Source: Ruoffia sp044336205
GTDB lineage: Bacteria > Bacillota > Bacilli > Lactobacillales > Aerococcaceae
DNA length: 64,000 bases
Assembly: GCA_044336205.1 (NCBI GenBank)
Contig: CP172318.1
Span: 1,054,001-1,118,000, forward strand
Reading direction: 5' to 3'
Shown: one piece after another, positions 55,064-64,000 of the stretch
How positions within the stretch are numbered: position 1 is the first letter of the stretch
How the letters are laid out: each line of letters begins with the position of its first letter
Position numbers and translations under genes: made by a program
The notes under the pieces: generated by a model
Database searches by the model: none
Told to the model about the DNA's origin: nothing
The model's input: the letters and a program-made list of their open reading frames with translations, nothing else

Positions 55064-57127
55064 TTAATTTACTAATTCTTCTTCGTAGTCACAATTACTA
55101 CATTTAACTTGACTACCTTTACGTGATACTTTCTCAATTAAGAATTGATTACATTTAGGACATGAGCGTCCTACTGGTTTATCCCACGATACAAATTCAC
55201 ATTCTGGATAACGAGTGCAACCGTAAAAAATTCGATTCTTCTTAGATTTACGTTCTACAACTTCACCTTCGTGACAAGTTGGACATTTTACACCGATTTC
55301 TTTAACAATGGCTTTAGTATTACGGCACTCCGGGAAATTACTACATGCATAGAATTTACCATAACGGCCAATTTTAATAACCATTGGGTTTCCACACACG
55401 TCGCAATCAAAGCCAGCAGGTTCATCTTTAATTTCGATTTCTTCCATATTTACTTCAGCTTTATCTAATTCTTTTTCAAATTCTTTATAGAAGCTATCAA
55501 TAAGGTTTACCCAATTTTTTTGACCTTCTTCAACATGGTCTAAACCTTTTTCTAAGCTTGCCGTAAAATCAGAGTCCACTATATCTGGGAAGAACTCAAC
55601 CATAACACTATTAACAATTTCTCCTAATTCAGTCGGTTCAAAACGTTTAGCAACCATCTTAACATAGTATCGTTTTCTTAATGTTTCTAGTGTTGGTGCA
55701 TAAGTAGATGGTCTACCTATACCTAATTCTTCCAATACTTTTACTAAACTCGCTTCATTATAGCGAGCCGGCGGTTGAGTAAAGTGTTGTTCTGGTTTCA
55801 TCTCGGATACTTTCACTTCATCCCCTTCAACAAGGACAGGAAGATAATTATCTTTACTTGAATTTGATTCATACACTTTCATAAAACCATCAAATTTAAT
55901 TCTTGACCCATTGGCTCTAAATTCTACATTATTTTGAGTTAAGTCTGCACGAATAGTATCGTATACTGCATCTGACATTTGGCTCGCAACAAATCGTGAC
56001 CAAATTAAGGAATATAGACGGAATTGGTCTCTAGAAAGATAATCTTTAATATCATCGGGAGCTAAAGTTACATCAGATGGTCGAATTGCCTCGTGAGCAT
56101 CTTGGGCATTTGAAGAATTACTTACAGCAACTTTATTATTACCTAGATATTCCTTACCGAATTTCTCAGTAATATAAGTAGCTGAGCTAGCTTTAGCTGT
56201 TTGAGATATACGAGTTGAATCGGTACGCATATAAGTAATTAATCCGACTGTGTTACGTCCTATTGATATTCCTTCATATAATTGTTGAGCGATCATCATC
56301 GTCTTACCAGCACGGAAATTTATCCGATTGGAAGCATCTTGTTGTAAAGTACTTGTCGTATATGGCTTAGGTGCCTTACGACGACGTTCTTTCTCGACAA
56401 TTTCTTTTACTGTGAATGGTTTTTCTTGATCGATTTTATCTAATATACTATTAACTTGTTCTTCATTAGTTAATTTTAATTTCTCACCATTTTCACCGTA
56501 AAACTGTGCTTCAAATGATGAGCGTCCTTTTTTAAATTTAGATGGAATGCTCCAATACTCTTCAGGAACAAATGCTCGGATTTCTTGCTCGCGATCAATA
56601 ATTAGCTTGAGAGCTGTTGATTGAACCCTTCCTGCACTTAAACCACCTTTAATTTTCTTCCATAATAAAGGAGAAATTGAGTAACCAACAATTCTGTCCA
56701 AAATACGACGTGCTTGTTGCGCGTCTACTAGGTCTTGATTAATCTCTCTAGGATGATTAAAAGCTTCTTTAACCGCATCTTTGGTAACTTCATTAAAGAC
56801 GACACGATTTTTTGCTCCTTCTTCAAGGCCCAACATGAAAGATAAATGCCAAGCAATCGCTTCTCCTTCTCTATCCGGGTCGGCTGCGAGATAGACTTTT
56901 TCTGCTTTTTTTGCTAATTTTTTTAATTCTTTTACTGTATCACCACGGCCACGAATTGTTATATATTGGGGTTCATAGTTATCATCAAAGTTTATTCCCA
57001 TTTTACTCTTAGGAAGATCACGTAAATGACCTTTTGAAGCCACCACTTTATAATTTCTTCCTAAATATTTATCAATTGTTTTTGCCTTCGTTGGTGATTC
57101 GACGATGACTAAGTATTTATAGGCCAT
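55064..57127 (-). CDS. topA: DNA topoisomerase I
   Basis: 687-aa type IA topoisomerase. TOPRIM domain (YLVIVESPTKAKTIDKYLG, AADPDREGEAIAWHL), active-site Tyr in GLITYMRTDSTRIS, and C-terminal zinc-ribbon repeats with four Cys each (CDVCGNPM...CSNFPEC, CPTCHEGE, CPKCNQF). ATG 57127 with AAGGAG about 10 bases upstream; TTG 57133 is a possible alternative. Followed by its own terminator. Confidence 0.93.
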   Translation of the reverse strand: MAYKYLVIVESPTKAKTIDKYLGRNYKVVASKGHLRDLPKSKMGINFDDNYEPQYITIRGRGDTVKELKKLAKKAEKVYLAADPDREGEAIAWHLSFMLGLEEGAKNRVVFNEVTKDAVKEAFNHPREINQDLVDAQQARRILDRIVGYSISPLLWKKIKGGLSAGRVQSTALKLIIDREQEIRAFVPEEYWSIPSKFKKGRSSFEAQFYGENGEKLKLTNEEQVNSILDKIDQEKPFTVKEIVEKERRRKAPKPYTTSTLQQDASNRINFRAGKTMMIAQQLYEGISIGRNTVGLITYMRTDSTRISQTAKASSATYITEKFGKEYLGNNKVAVSNSSNAQDAHEAIRPSDVTLAPDDIKDYLSRDQFRLYSLIWSRFVASQMSDAVYDTIRADLTQNNVEFRANGSRIKFDGFMKVYESNSSKDNYLPVLVEGDEVKVSEMKPEQHFTQPPARYNEASLVKVLEELGIGRPSTYAPTLETLRKRYYVKMVAKRFEPTELGEIVNSVMVEFFPDIVDSDFTASLEKGLDHVEEGQKNWVNLIDSFYKEFEKELDKAEVNMEEIEIKDEPAGFDCDVCGNPMVIKIGRYGKFYACSNFPECRNTKAIVKEIGVKCPTCHEGEVVERKSKKNRIFYGCTRYPECEFVSWDKPVGRSCPKCNQFLIEKVSRKGSQVKCSNCDYEEELVN

Positions 57128-57331
57128 CCTCAATCAACTCCTTCGAATTTATATTTTCATTGGATTTTTTTATTTTGCGTTCAATATGTAAAATCGTAAA
57201 CATATTAGTTGATATTTTAGGGCTTGTCAAATACAAATAACAAAATTTTATAATTTAATCGAATTAAACTCTAATCATATTAGATTTAAGATAGCCTATA
57301 TAATAAAGATTAAGCATAGTTTCGTGCAATG

Positions 57332-58228
57332 TTAGTAACCTTGGTATTGAAAGATTTGTTCAATATCGTTAACTAATTTATTAATATTAATGATAGGACT
57401 TGCACCTGCTTCGATTAATTCTAAACACCCCATAGATTGTTGATCCGTTATCCTTCCTGGTAAAACGAACAGCTCTCTATTGCATTGTAATGCATAATTA
57501 GCTGTTATCAAACTACCACTTTTTTGTGCCGCTTCAATGACCACACTGGCTTTGGCTATACCTGCTACTAATCGATTCCTTTCAATAAATTGATGTTTAT
57601 GAGGCTTTGCATTGGGTAAGTACTCACTCAATATTAAATGATGCTTCTCAAGTTGGTGTTGAATAGATTGATTAGCTTTAGGATAATAATAGTTTAATCC
57701 ACAAGGAATAATTGCGATTGTTTTACCATTAGGATGATTGATTGCACTTTGATGGACTTGAGCATCAATACCTAAAGCCAGGCCGGATACAGCAACCCAC
57801 TGCTTTTTAGAAAAAGCATCAATAATTAATTGAGTCATATTCTTCCCATTTGTGGTGATTTTTCGAGTACCTATGACAGAAACCTTCGGCTTAGATAACA
57901 ACGAAAGATCACCCCGATAAAAGAATATAATTGGAGGTTTGTAAATCTCATACCACAAAATTGGATATTCAGACTCTCCAATCATAATAGCTTGTATTGT
58001 TAAATCAGCTAGTTGATGATAAAACGTTGGATCTAAGTTAATGTGAATTCTTTTTTTAAGGTTTGAATATTCATAAATTCTATCTACTGTTTTTCTTATT
58101 TCATATAAGTTTAATTTTTGATGAAGTTGATGATTTGATGTTATAGCTTTTAAGTAACGCGATAAAACCGAGTACCCTGATCCATTGAGCAATAATATAA
58201 TAAGTTGTTCTTTAATCGTATATGTCAT
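57332..58228 (-). CDS. dprA: DNA processing protein DprA
   Basis: 298-aa DprA/Smf, which loads RecA on incoming single-stranded DNA during transformation. The Rossmann domain reads VSVIGTRKIT, VSGLALGIDAQVHQSA, TIAIIPCGLNYYYP, SEYLPNAKPHKHQFIERNRLVAGIA and SGSLITANYALQCNRELFVLPG. ATG 58228 with GGAGGTG 5 bases upstream; longer frames are not supported. A terminator separates it from rnhB. Its promoter region matches that of the LPXTG gene at 30.0-31.6 kb. Confidence 0.91.
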   Translation of the reverse strand: MTYTIKEQLIILLLNGSGYSVLSRYLKAITSNHQLHQKLNLYEIRKTVDRIYEYSNLKKRIHINLDPTFYHQLADLTIQAIMIGESEYPILWYEIYKPPIIFFYRGDLSLLSKPKVSVIGTRKITTNGKNMTQLIIDAFSKKQWVAVSGLALGIDAQVHQSAINHPNGKTIAIIPCGLNYYYPKANQSIQHQLEKHHLILSEYLPNAKPHKHQFIERNRLVAGIAKASVVIEAAQKSGSLITANYALQCNRELFVLPGRITDQQSMGCLELIEAGASPIININKLVNDIEQIFQYQGY

Positions 58229-58243
58229 AATTGCACCTCCTAC

Positions 58244-58260
58244 TATAAATACACTAAAAA
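58244..58260 (-). promoter_or_regulatory. Putative competence promoter element of dprA
   Basis: Minus-strand TTTTTAGTGTATTTATA, 3 bases before GGAGGTG, identical to the element at 31656-31672 and with identical spacing to RBS and ATG. Confidence 0.5.
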
Positions 58261-58273
58261 TGCTCAAAAGCAT

Positions 58274-58305
58274 TAAAAAAAGACAAAACTTCAAAAGTTT
58301 GTCTT
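58274..58305 (-). terminator. Terminator after rnhB
   Basis: On the minus strand AAGACAAACT pairs with AGTTTTGTCTT around a short loop, then T7. Confidence 0.85.
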
Positions 58306-58315
58306 ATTCCGTTTA

Positions 58316-59095
58316 TTAATATGGAAAATTTGCATTTTGTACCGGTGAAAAAGAATGGCGGTGAATTGGAGTATAACCGAATTTTTTTAAACCTTCTAAA
58401 TGTGCTTTCGTACCATAACCCATGTTATTAATAAAATCAAATTCAGGATATTCCTCATGATATTGAATCATTAGCTCATCTCTGTGCACTTTCGCTAGAA
58501 TGCTTGCTGCCGCTATAGAGATAGATAACTGGTCGCCTTTTACAATAGCTGTTTGCGGAATTTCACAATTAATATTAAGTGCATCAATCAACAAATGTTG
58601 TGGTTTAATTGGTAATTTCTTTATACTTTTTATCATTCCCAGCTTTGTTGCCTCTAATATATTGACTTTATCAATTAATTTGTTATCTATTTCAATAACA
58701 GAATAGGCAAGAGCATTTTCTTTAATGATCTGTGAAAATTGCTTACGCTGTTGGTGGGATAATGATTTGGATTCATTTATACCAATAAAAGCATCCATAT
58801 TTTTAGGTAAGATAACACTAGCACATACAACAGGTCCTGCGAGGGGGCCTCTACCAACTTCATCCAAACCTGCAATAAATTCAAAGCCCCTAGAATATAA
58901 TTCATGTTCGTAGTGTTGACGTTGTTGATGTTCTAATATTAGCTTATTGAGTTTTTCTTGCTGACTATGATATTGGTGAATTAATTTCTGGACCCCAATT
59001 CGAGGATCTTTTTTGAGGTTATTTAGTTCTTCTTCAGTCAAATTTTTTTTTGACTGAATGAATTCTTTAATTTCTTTAATCGTTTGTTTTGACAT
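58316..59095 (-). CDS. rnhB: Ribonuclease HII
   Basis: 259-aa RNase HII removing ribonucleotides from DNA. Active-site carboxylates: FIAGLDEVGRGPLAGPVVCASV (Asp, Glu), LLIDALNI (Asp) and SIAAASILAKVHRDELM (later Asp). N-terminal helical extension (about 1-70) is typical of Firmicutes RnhB. ATG 59095 is the best start, but a TTG at 59107 closer to a weak GGTGG is possible. Overlaps the end of rbgA by 20 bases. Confidence 0.9.
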   Translation of the reverse strand: MSKQTIKEIKEFIQSKKNLTEEELNNLKKDPRIGVQKLIHQYHSQQEKLNKLILEHQQRQHYEHELYSRGFEFIAGLDEVGRGPLAGPVVCASVILPKNMDAFIGINESKSLSHQQRKQFSQIIKENALAYSVIEIDNKLIDKVNILEATKLGMIKSIKKLPIKPQHLLIDALNINCEIPQTAIVKGDQLSISIAAASILAKVHRDELMIQYHEEYPEFDFINNMGYGTKAHLEGLKKFGYTPIHRHSFSPVQNANFPY

Positions 59096-59951
59096 TCTTA
59101 GTATCAACCACCCTATCTAGCGTTATTTGACCAAGATTTCCTTTGCGGTAATCCATGATAATTCTCTGACTTGCTTCATCAAAGTTATCTTTCAATCCCA
59201 TTTTCTTTGTAATTTCAAGTAATAAGTCTACTGATGTACTATCTAAAACAACATCCATCGTCACCCCATACTTATCTTTTATGGTTTCTGCTGATATTTC
59301 CTGAAGTAAAGATAATAGATAGATAGCTAGATCATCCATATAGAGCAAACTATCTTTAATTGCTCCAGTTATACCTAATTTTGTTCCGACATTAGGATCC
59401 TCAAACTTTGGCCATAATATTCCTGGAGTATCCAATAGGTCAAATTGGTTGTTAATTTTTAACCAGCGTTGAGCTTTAGTTACACCCGGCTTGTTCCCTG
59501 TCTGTGCTTGGTTTTTACCGACAAAACGATTAATAAGTGTTGATTTACCTACATTTGGTATCCCTAAAATCATTAAACGAATTGATCGAGGTTTTACACC
59601 GCGTTCTTTTTGCTTCTCAAAGTAGGGTACCATTAATACTTGAATACGTTGTTGTAAGCCACGTAATCCTTTATTATGTTGAGAATCAATCGCTACTGCT
59701 GGTATACCTTGTGACTCATAACTTTCAATCCATTGTTGAGTTAAGGCAGGATTCGCTAAATCACTCTTATTCAATGCAATAATACGTGGTTTATTCCCCA
59801 CAATATCATCAATCATTGGATTACGGCTTGATTCTGGTATTCTCGCATCCACCAATTCAATGACAACATCGACAAGATGCATTTTTTCAGTAGCTTCCCG
59901 CCTGGCTTTAGCCATGTGTCCAGGAAACCATTGAATAACATTCGATGACAT
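59076..59951 (-). CDS. rbgA: Ribosome biogenesis GTPase RbgA (YlqF)
   Basis: 291-aa circularly permuted GTPase acting in late 50S assembly. The permuted order is visible: G4 NKSDLA first, then G5, then G1 GIPNVGKSTLINR, G3 DTPGILWP. N-terminal IQWFPGHMAKARREATEK is the RbgA signature, with the histidine of the HxW-like catalytic site. Start ATG 59951 with AAAGGAG 8 bases upstream. First of the rbgA-rnhB pair, as in Bacillus. Confidence 0.92.
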   Translation of the reverse strand: MSSNVIQWFPGHMAKARREATEKMHLVDVVIELVDARIPESSRNPMIDDIVGNKPRIIALNKSDLANPALTQQWIESYESQGIPAVAIDSQHNKGLRGLQQRIQVLMVPYFEKQKERGVKPRSIRLMILGIPNVGKSTLINRFVGKNQAQTGNKPGVTKAQRWLKINNQFDLLDTPGILWPKFEDPNVGTKLGITGAIKDSLLYMDDLAIYLLSLLQEISAETIKDKYGVTMDVVLDSTSVDLLLEITKKMGLKDNFDEASQRIIMDYRKGNLGQITLDRVVDTKNVKTND

Positions 59952-60066
59952 TCTATCCACTCCTTTAACGATCTTAATTTTTCTAGTTAATCTAATCTTA
60001 ATAGAAACTGTCTAATAATTTTATTCCTCATACGACTAATTATATCAAATGATATCGCCCACTTGT

Positions 60067-60100
60067 AAAAAATCCTATTCTTTTTTAAAAGAATAGGATT
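60067..60100 (-). terminator. Terminator after lepB
   Basis: On the minus strand AATCCTATTC pairs with GAATAGGATT, followed by T6 and ACAAG. Confidence 0.85.
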
Positions 60101-60122
60101 ATATCTTAGTTTATTCAAAATT

Positions 60123-60674
60123 TTACTCGACTTTACCAAATCGATTTATTGGAAAATATATAAAATTGGTCTCGCCTTGAATATCTTCTTCAGCAATTAA
60201 ACCAAATTGACGACTATCACCTGAATATGGACGATTATCTCCCATAACAAAGTAGTATCCCTCGGGAATTTCAGTTAAACCTAATGTATCCCAAAGACTA
60301 AAATCAGCCGTATAATCTCCATCGTATTCGGATTTACTAGGTTCCAAATAAGCTTCTTCAACAGCTTGATTATTGAGAAACATCGTATCATTTACGAAGT
60401 ATAATTCATCTCCAGGTAAGCCAATAACACGCTTAACATAAGAATCTCCAGACCCTCTCGGATCTGGAAAAATGACAATATCATATCGTTCAATGTCAAA
60501 ATTTCTTAACATTATCATTTGGTCTTGGTCCTGTAGAGTAGGTTCCATAGAATGACCATCTACTTGAAAAGGCTGAAGTACATATTCCCTCATTGTTATA
60601 AAAAGCAATATGGCTATTAAAACAGCAAAAACCATGCTAACTATTTCATTAAGGAGTTTCTTTAAAAAACTCAT
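60123..60674 (-). CDS. lepB: Signal peptidase I
   Basis: 183-aa type I signal peptidase anchored by one N-terminal segment (about 10-27). Catalytic Ser in FQVDGHSMEPTL (about residue 42) and Lys in SYVKRVIGLPGDEL (about 81). GDNRPYSGDSRQFG near the C-terminus is box E. Follows ctpA by 5 bases. Confidence 0.92.
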   Translation of the reverse strand: MSFLKKLLNEIVSMVFAVLIAILLFITMREYVLQPFQVDGHSMEPTLQDQDQMIMLRNFDIERYDIVIFPDPRGSGDSYVKRVIGLPGDELYFVNDTMFLNNQAVEEAYLEPSKSEYDGDYTADFSLWDTLGLTEIPEGYYFVMGDNRPYSGDSRQFGLIAEEDIQGETNFIYFPINRFGKVE

Positions 60675-60679
60675 GCTAT

Positions 60680-62143
60680 TTAACCCTCTTGAGATAATTC
60701 CATTAAGTTTTTAACAGCTTCATCATATTGAGCGTCATTTTCTTGAACGAATTCACGCGCCCTAGAATTTAGTAATGAGGCTGTTTCACCGGTAACTTTC
60801 CCGGTAACATCTAAATCGTTGTCTTTTTGGAACTGTTCAACTGCCGCTTGCACAGATTCATCAAAGTAATTTCCAACATTCAATTCGTAACCAAAGGCAT
60901 CAAGCATATAAGTCAATGATTGAACTTGATCTAATCCATCCCCAATAGCTAAAGTGTCCTCTGAACTTAACAGTACTGATTTTTCTATTGGTAAAGGCTC
61001 AACAACAACCGACGGTTCAATGCCTTTCTCGTTTATCCAATTACCGGTCGGTGTTAACCACTTAGCAAAAGTTATTTTTAATTCGCCTAAATCAGATTGG
61101 TTGATGACTGTTTGTACAGACCCTTTCCCAAACGAAGTTGTTCCAACGATTGGAGTTTCTGTGTTTTCTTGAATTGCAGCAGCAAGTATTTCACTTGCAC
61201 TTGCACTTCCTTCATTTATTAATAGAACATAGGGTTCGGTAATTTGGAAGTCACCATACTCCTTATCATTGGCCACATAAGTAATTCTTGAATCAGTATT
61301 CCCACTTTCTTCCATCTGCATGATGATATCATCATTCTCTAGGAACATATTACTAATAGCTAACCCTTGATCTAATAAGCCACCTGGATTGTATCTTAAA
61401 TCAAATACAAAAGAATTTGCTCCTTGATCCCTTAAATCTGTAACAACTTCGACGAGTTCATCATAAGTTGTACCGTTAAATTGAGAAATTTTTATATTTC
61501 CAATTTTATTATTCTCCTCATCGAGTTCGCCTGTCACAGTAATGATAGGTATTTCTGCTCGTTCGAGTTCTAAGTCAAAAGTTGAATCACCACGTTGAAT
61601 CAACAATTTGACTGTGGTTCCTTCTTTTCCACGGATTAAATCAACAACCGAATTCGTATCCATTCCTGTCAATTCAGTACCATCCACTTCTAGTAAGACA
61701 TCATTAGGTTGTATACCTGCTTCACTTGCCGGTGTTCCTTCAATTGGAGTAACAACTACAATTTGATTATCACTAGACATAATTTGAATTCCAACACCTT
61801 GAAACGACCCTTCAACCGTTTCATTCATGCTTTCAGATTCTTGTGCATTTAAAAATTCAGAATGTGGATCGTCAATTGAATCTACCATTCCTTTGAGAGC
61901 ACCTTCTAGTAACTGTTCTTTAGGAACCTCTTCAACATAATATTGTTGTATTGAATTGTAGATATCAACAATATATTGCATATCCTCTTCTGTCATTTTT
62001 TCTGTTTCTGAATCATTATTGAATAACCATTCAAATCCATACACCTGGGTTAAATTGTGACGACTGAAGCTGAAAACAAGCACTAACACAAAGGCGAAAA
62101 TACTTACTAATGTTAGGAGTGGTTTTGTTTGATTATTTTTCAT
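60680..62143 (-). CDS. C-terminal processing peptidase (S41), membrane-anchored
   Basis: 487-aa CtpA/CtpB-like protease. N-terminal membrane anchor (about 8-27), helical dimer region, PDZ domain (GVGIQIMSSDNQIVVV, TPASEAGIQPNDVLLEVDG), protease core with SGSASASEI-type Ser motif (EGSASASEILAAAI) and Lys in FGKGSVQT. The C-terminal PG_binding_1-type domain (about 400-470) has VGNYFDESVQAAVEQFQKDN. Operon with lepB suggests a role in secreted protein processing. Confidence 0.89.
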   Translation of the reverse strand: MKNNQTKPLLTLVSIFAFVLVLVFSFSRHNLTQVYGFEWLFNNDSETEKMTEEDMQYIVDIYNSIQQYYVEEVPKEQLLEGALKGMVDSIDDPHSEFLNAQESESMNETVEGSFQGVGIQIMSSDNQIVVVTPIEGTPASEAGIQPNDVLLEVDGTELTGMDTNSVVDLIRGKEGTTVKLLIQRGDSTFDLELERAEIPIITVTGELDEENNKIGNIKISQFNGTTYDELVEVVTDLRDQGANSFVFDLRYNPGGLLDQGLAISNMFLENDDIIMQMEESGNTDSRITYVANDKEYGDFQITEPYVLLINEGSASASEILAAAIQENTETPIVGTTSFGKGSVQTVINQSDLGELKITFAKWLTPTGNWINEKGIEPSVVVEPLPIEKSVLLSSEDTLAIGDGLDQVQSLTYMLDAFGYELNVGNYFDESVQAAVEQFQKDNDLDVTGKVTGETASLLNSRAREFVQENDAQYDEAVKNLMELSQEG

Positions 62144-62165
62144 ATTCTCCCCTTTACAATTGACA

Positions 62166-62885
62166 CTATTTTGATAATTTTACGGCTGTTTCTAATGCAA
62201 TTTCCATCATTTGTGTGAAACTTGTTTGACGTTCTTCGGCATTAGTTTCTTCCCCAGTAAGAATATGATCACTAATCGTACACATAGCTAGAGCCTGACG
62301 ATTGTGCTTGGCTGCTACAGCATAAATCCCTGCCGCTTCCATCTCCACAGCTAGTACACCGTAATCAGCTAATTTTATTTTATCCATCTCTTCATTATAG
62401 AATCGATCACTAGAGAGAATATTACCAACATGGATATTCTCTTTCGGAATTGAATCAGCTGCAATATGATACGCAGTATCTAAAACATTAAAATCAGCTA
62501 AGGCAGAAAAATGAACTTGACCATCAAATATATTTCTTAAAATACTTGAATCAGTTGTTGCTCCTTGTCCAAATACAATATCACGGACTTTAACATCTGC
62601 TTTCATTCCACCAGCCGTACCAATTCGAATGATAGTGTCGACATCAAATTCCGTATATAATTCTTCCGCATATAACATAGCTGACGGAATTCCCATTCCA
62701 GATCCTTGAACTGAAATCTTCACACCTTTATATTCTCCAGTATAACCAAGCATATTGCGTACAGTATTATATTGGCTAACATTTTCTAGGAATGTATCAG
62801 CAATAAATTTTGCTCTTAATGGATCTCCAGGGAATAATACTGTTTTTGCGATGTCACCTTTACTTGCTCCTATGTGTACACTCAT
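62166..62885 (-). CDS. deoD: Purine-nucleoside phosphorylase (DeoD type)
   Basis: 239-aa hexameric PNP releasing purine bases from nucleosides with phosphate. Motifs: GASKGDIAKTVLFPGDPLRAKFI, GSGMGIPSA, IRIGTAGG, AVEMEAAGIYAVA and TISDHILTGEE (catalytic Asp). RBS TAGGAGG. The adenosine released by the SAM hydrolase at 1.6 kb would be a possible substrate (inference). Confidence 0.93.
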   Translation of the reverse strand: MSVHIGASKGDIAKTVLFPGDPLRAKFIADTFLENVSQYNTVRNMLGYTGEYKGVKISVQGSGMGIPSAMLYAEELYTEFDVDTIIRIGTAGGMKADVKVRDIVFGQGATTDSSILRNIFDGQVHFSALADFNVLDTAYHIAADSIPKENIHVGNILSSDRFYNEEMDKIKLADYGVLAVEMEAAGIYAVAAKHNRQALAMCTISDHILTGEETNAEERQTSFTQMMEIALETAVKLSK

Positions 62886-62899
62886 TTTAATTCCTCCTA

Positions 62900-63118
62900 T
62901 TAATTTTCATATTGATAATTTTGCCAACTTTCGTCAAATATCACTAATAGCTTACTATACTTTGATGAAGACTCCAAATAAGTTGATATCTCTTCAAAGT
63001 CTTTACTTCTCTTTGGGAACGCGTTATCCGAATGAATACGATTAGCTAATCGACTGATTGGATCATCCGCATCGTAATCCACAAACCGATTAATATATTC
63101 ATAATAGGTTAATTGCAC
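62900..63118 (-). CDS. YozE-family protein
   Basis: 72-aa protein of the YozE/UPF0346 family. Family pattern: YYEYINRFVDYDADDPISRLA, FPKRSKDFEEISTYLE and FDESWQNY. GTG 63118 is chosen because GAAGG lies 7 bases upstream and the length then matches the family; a longer frame to 63190 has no RBS. The family has an unknown function. It ends 14 bases before deoD. Confidence 0.82.
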   Translation of the reverse strand: MQLTYYEYINRFVDYDADDPISRLANRIHSDNAFPKRSKDFEEISTYLESSSKYSKLLVIFDESWQNYQYEN

Positions 63119-63341
63119 TTTATGACCTTCTTTCATTACTTTTTTCTGTGATAATAATAGCATTATAACATCTTGAAGGGTATACGACACATAAATATAT
63201 ATATATTTTTGATAACAACTAAAGTTGAGTCATGGGATAATATGAATTAGTAGATAGAACTGTTATAGATAAAACAATTTCTTTAATAATTATGATAGTT
63301 TGATATAATTGTAATAGGAATTAAATTGGGAAGGTGAAACT

Positions 63342-63986
63342 ATGGTTAATAAAACGTTGTCAAAAACTAAAGAAATTGTTGTCGAAGTACTTAATGCCTT
63401 GACCCATGGAATTGGAACCATACTTAGTATTTTTGGTCTAATTTTACTTTTAATGAAAGGAATTGACCTCTCGTCCCCTTCGGCAATTGTTGCCTATACC
63501 ATTTATGGTGCCAGTCTTATTGTTTTGTTTTTGAACTCTACCTTATATCATAGTCTAAGTTTCACAAAATTTAAGAGCTTTTTTCAAAGACTTGACCATA
63601 GTGCCATTTACTTATTAATTGCGGGAACATATACTCCTTATCTAATAGTGGCCATTGGTGGGCGATTAGGATTAACCTTTTTAGTTTTCGTTTGGGGGCT
63701 AGCTTTTGTTGGAATTTTCTTCGAATTATTCCAAATTAATAAATATCCTCGTTTAAGTACATTTATGTACTTGGGATTAGGTTGGTTGGGAATTTTTATT
63801 ATATATCCCCTTCTTCAATCAATTGAACTTATTGGGGTAGCATTATTAGCTATTGGTGGGGTTGTTTATTCTTTAGGTGTCATCTTCTATAGTATGAAGT
63901 CTAACAAGTGGATGCATATTATCTGGCATCTATTCGTAATGGCTGGTGCATTCTTTATGTATATCAGCGTTTTACTATATGTATAA
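63342..63986 (+). CDS. Hemolysin III / PAQR-family membrane protein
   Basis: 214-aa protein with seven membrane segments (YqfA/TrhA family). Family motifs: EVLNALTHGIGTILSIFG, STLYHSLSF and RLDHSAIYLLIAGTYTPYL, and the C-terminal MHIIWHLFVMAGAFFMYIS with its zinc-type His. Despite the name, a hemolysin role is uncertain; family members influence membrane energetics. RBS GGAAGGTG. The gene ends 14 bases before the window end. Confidence 0.87.
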   Translation: MVNKTLSKTKEIVVEVLNALTHGIGTILSIFGLILLLMKGIDLSSPSAIVAYTIYGASLIVLFLNSTLYHSLSFTKFKSFFQRLDHSAIYLLIAGTYTPYLIVAIGGRLGLTFLVFVWGLAFVGIFFELFQINKYPRLSTFMYLGLGWLGIFIIYPLLQSIELIGVALLAIGGVVYSLGVIFYSMKSNKWMHIIWHLFVMAGAFFMYISVLLYV

Positions 63987-64000
63987 GGAATTACATTAAA

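Overview
The window is AT-rich chromosomal DNA from a low-GC Gram-positive bacterium. It has Shine-Dalgarno sequences close to AGGAGG, frequent TTG/GTG starts, two T-box leaders, an ECF transporter, an LPXTG surface protein, ParE/ParC, RbgA, YozE-type and HslVU genes. This fits Lactobacillales, and I would guess Aerococcaceae or Carnobacteriaceae, but nothing in the window proves the family.

Layout. 1-5.6 kb: tail of an ArsC/Spx-family gene, a MetQ-like binding protein, then a methionine T-box (specifier ATG) in front of a SAM hydrolase plus a complete ECF transporter (S, fused A-A', T). 5.7-6.5 kb: decayed genes, including a UspA remnant. 6.5-10.2 kb: folate one-carbon operon fhs (frameshifted)-MTHFS-fchA-folD, where FolD lacks the cyclohydrolase lysine and glutamine. 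10.5-16.9 kb (minus): shikimate operon aroF-aroB-aroE-aroC-aroA-aroK behind a leader peptide with 13 Phe/Tyr in 14 residues and a matching terminator/antiterminator. 17-23.5 kb: carbonic anhydrase, a glutathionyl-hydroquinone-reductase-like protein, an ornithine-cyclodeaminase-family enzyme, and two GPH-type transporters with the same promoter/operator block. 23.9-24.1 kb: tRNA-Lys(CUU) and tRNA-Arg(CCU). 24-37 kb: a secreted protein of unknown function, MDR oxidoreductase, Ung, GNAT acetyltransferase, an arginine-T-box-controlled lone permease, thioredoxin-like protein, LPXTG protein, CapA-like lipoprotein, pyruvate carboxylase and an anchored nuclease. 37-42.4 kb: a frameshifted orphan PTS EIIB divergent from an AraC-type regulator, NrdH, and a TrpXYZ-type transporter behind a Trp leader peptide (two TGG codons). 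42.7-64 kb: housekeeping genes rqcH, ppaC, parC/parE, plsY, galM-like, hslU/hslV (frameshifted), xerC, topA, dprA, rnhB, rbgA, lepB, ctpA, deoD, yozE-like and a hemolysin III family protein.

How it fits together. The most striking theme is amino-acid-responsive control of transcription. Met and Arg supply are sensed by tRNA-binding T-boxes, while aromatic amino acid synthesis and Trp uptake appear to use ribosome-mediated attenuation with leader peptides. In both attenuators I can place an antiterminator segment exactly where ribosome stalling would free it. A second theme is a pair of near-identical promoter regions in front of dprA and an LPXTG protein, which suggests a competence promoter. 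Three otherwise intact genes (fhs, hslV, EIIB) each lack one base in a homopolymer run; this may be sequencing error rather than real gene loss.
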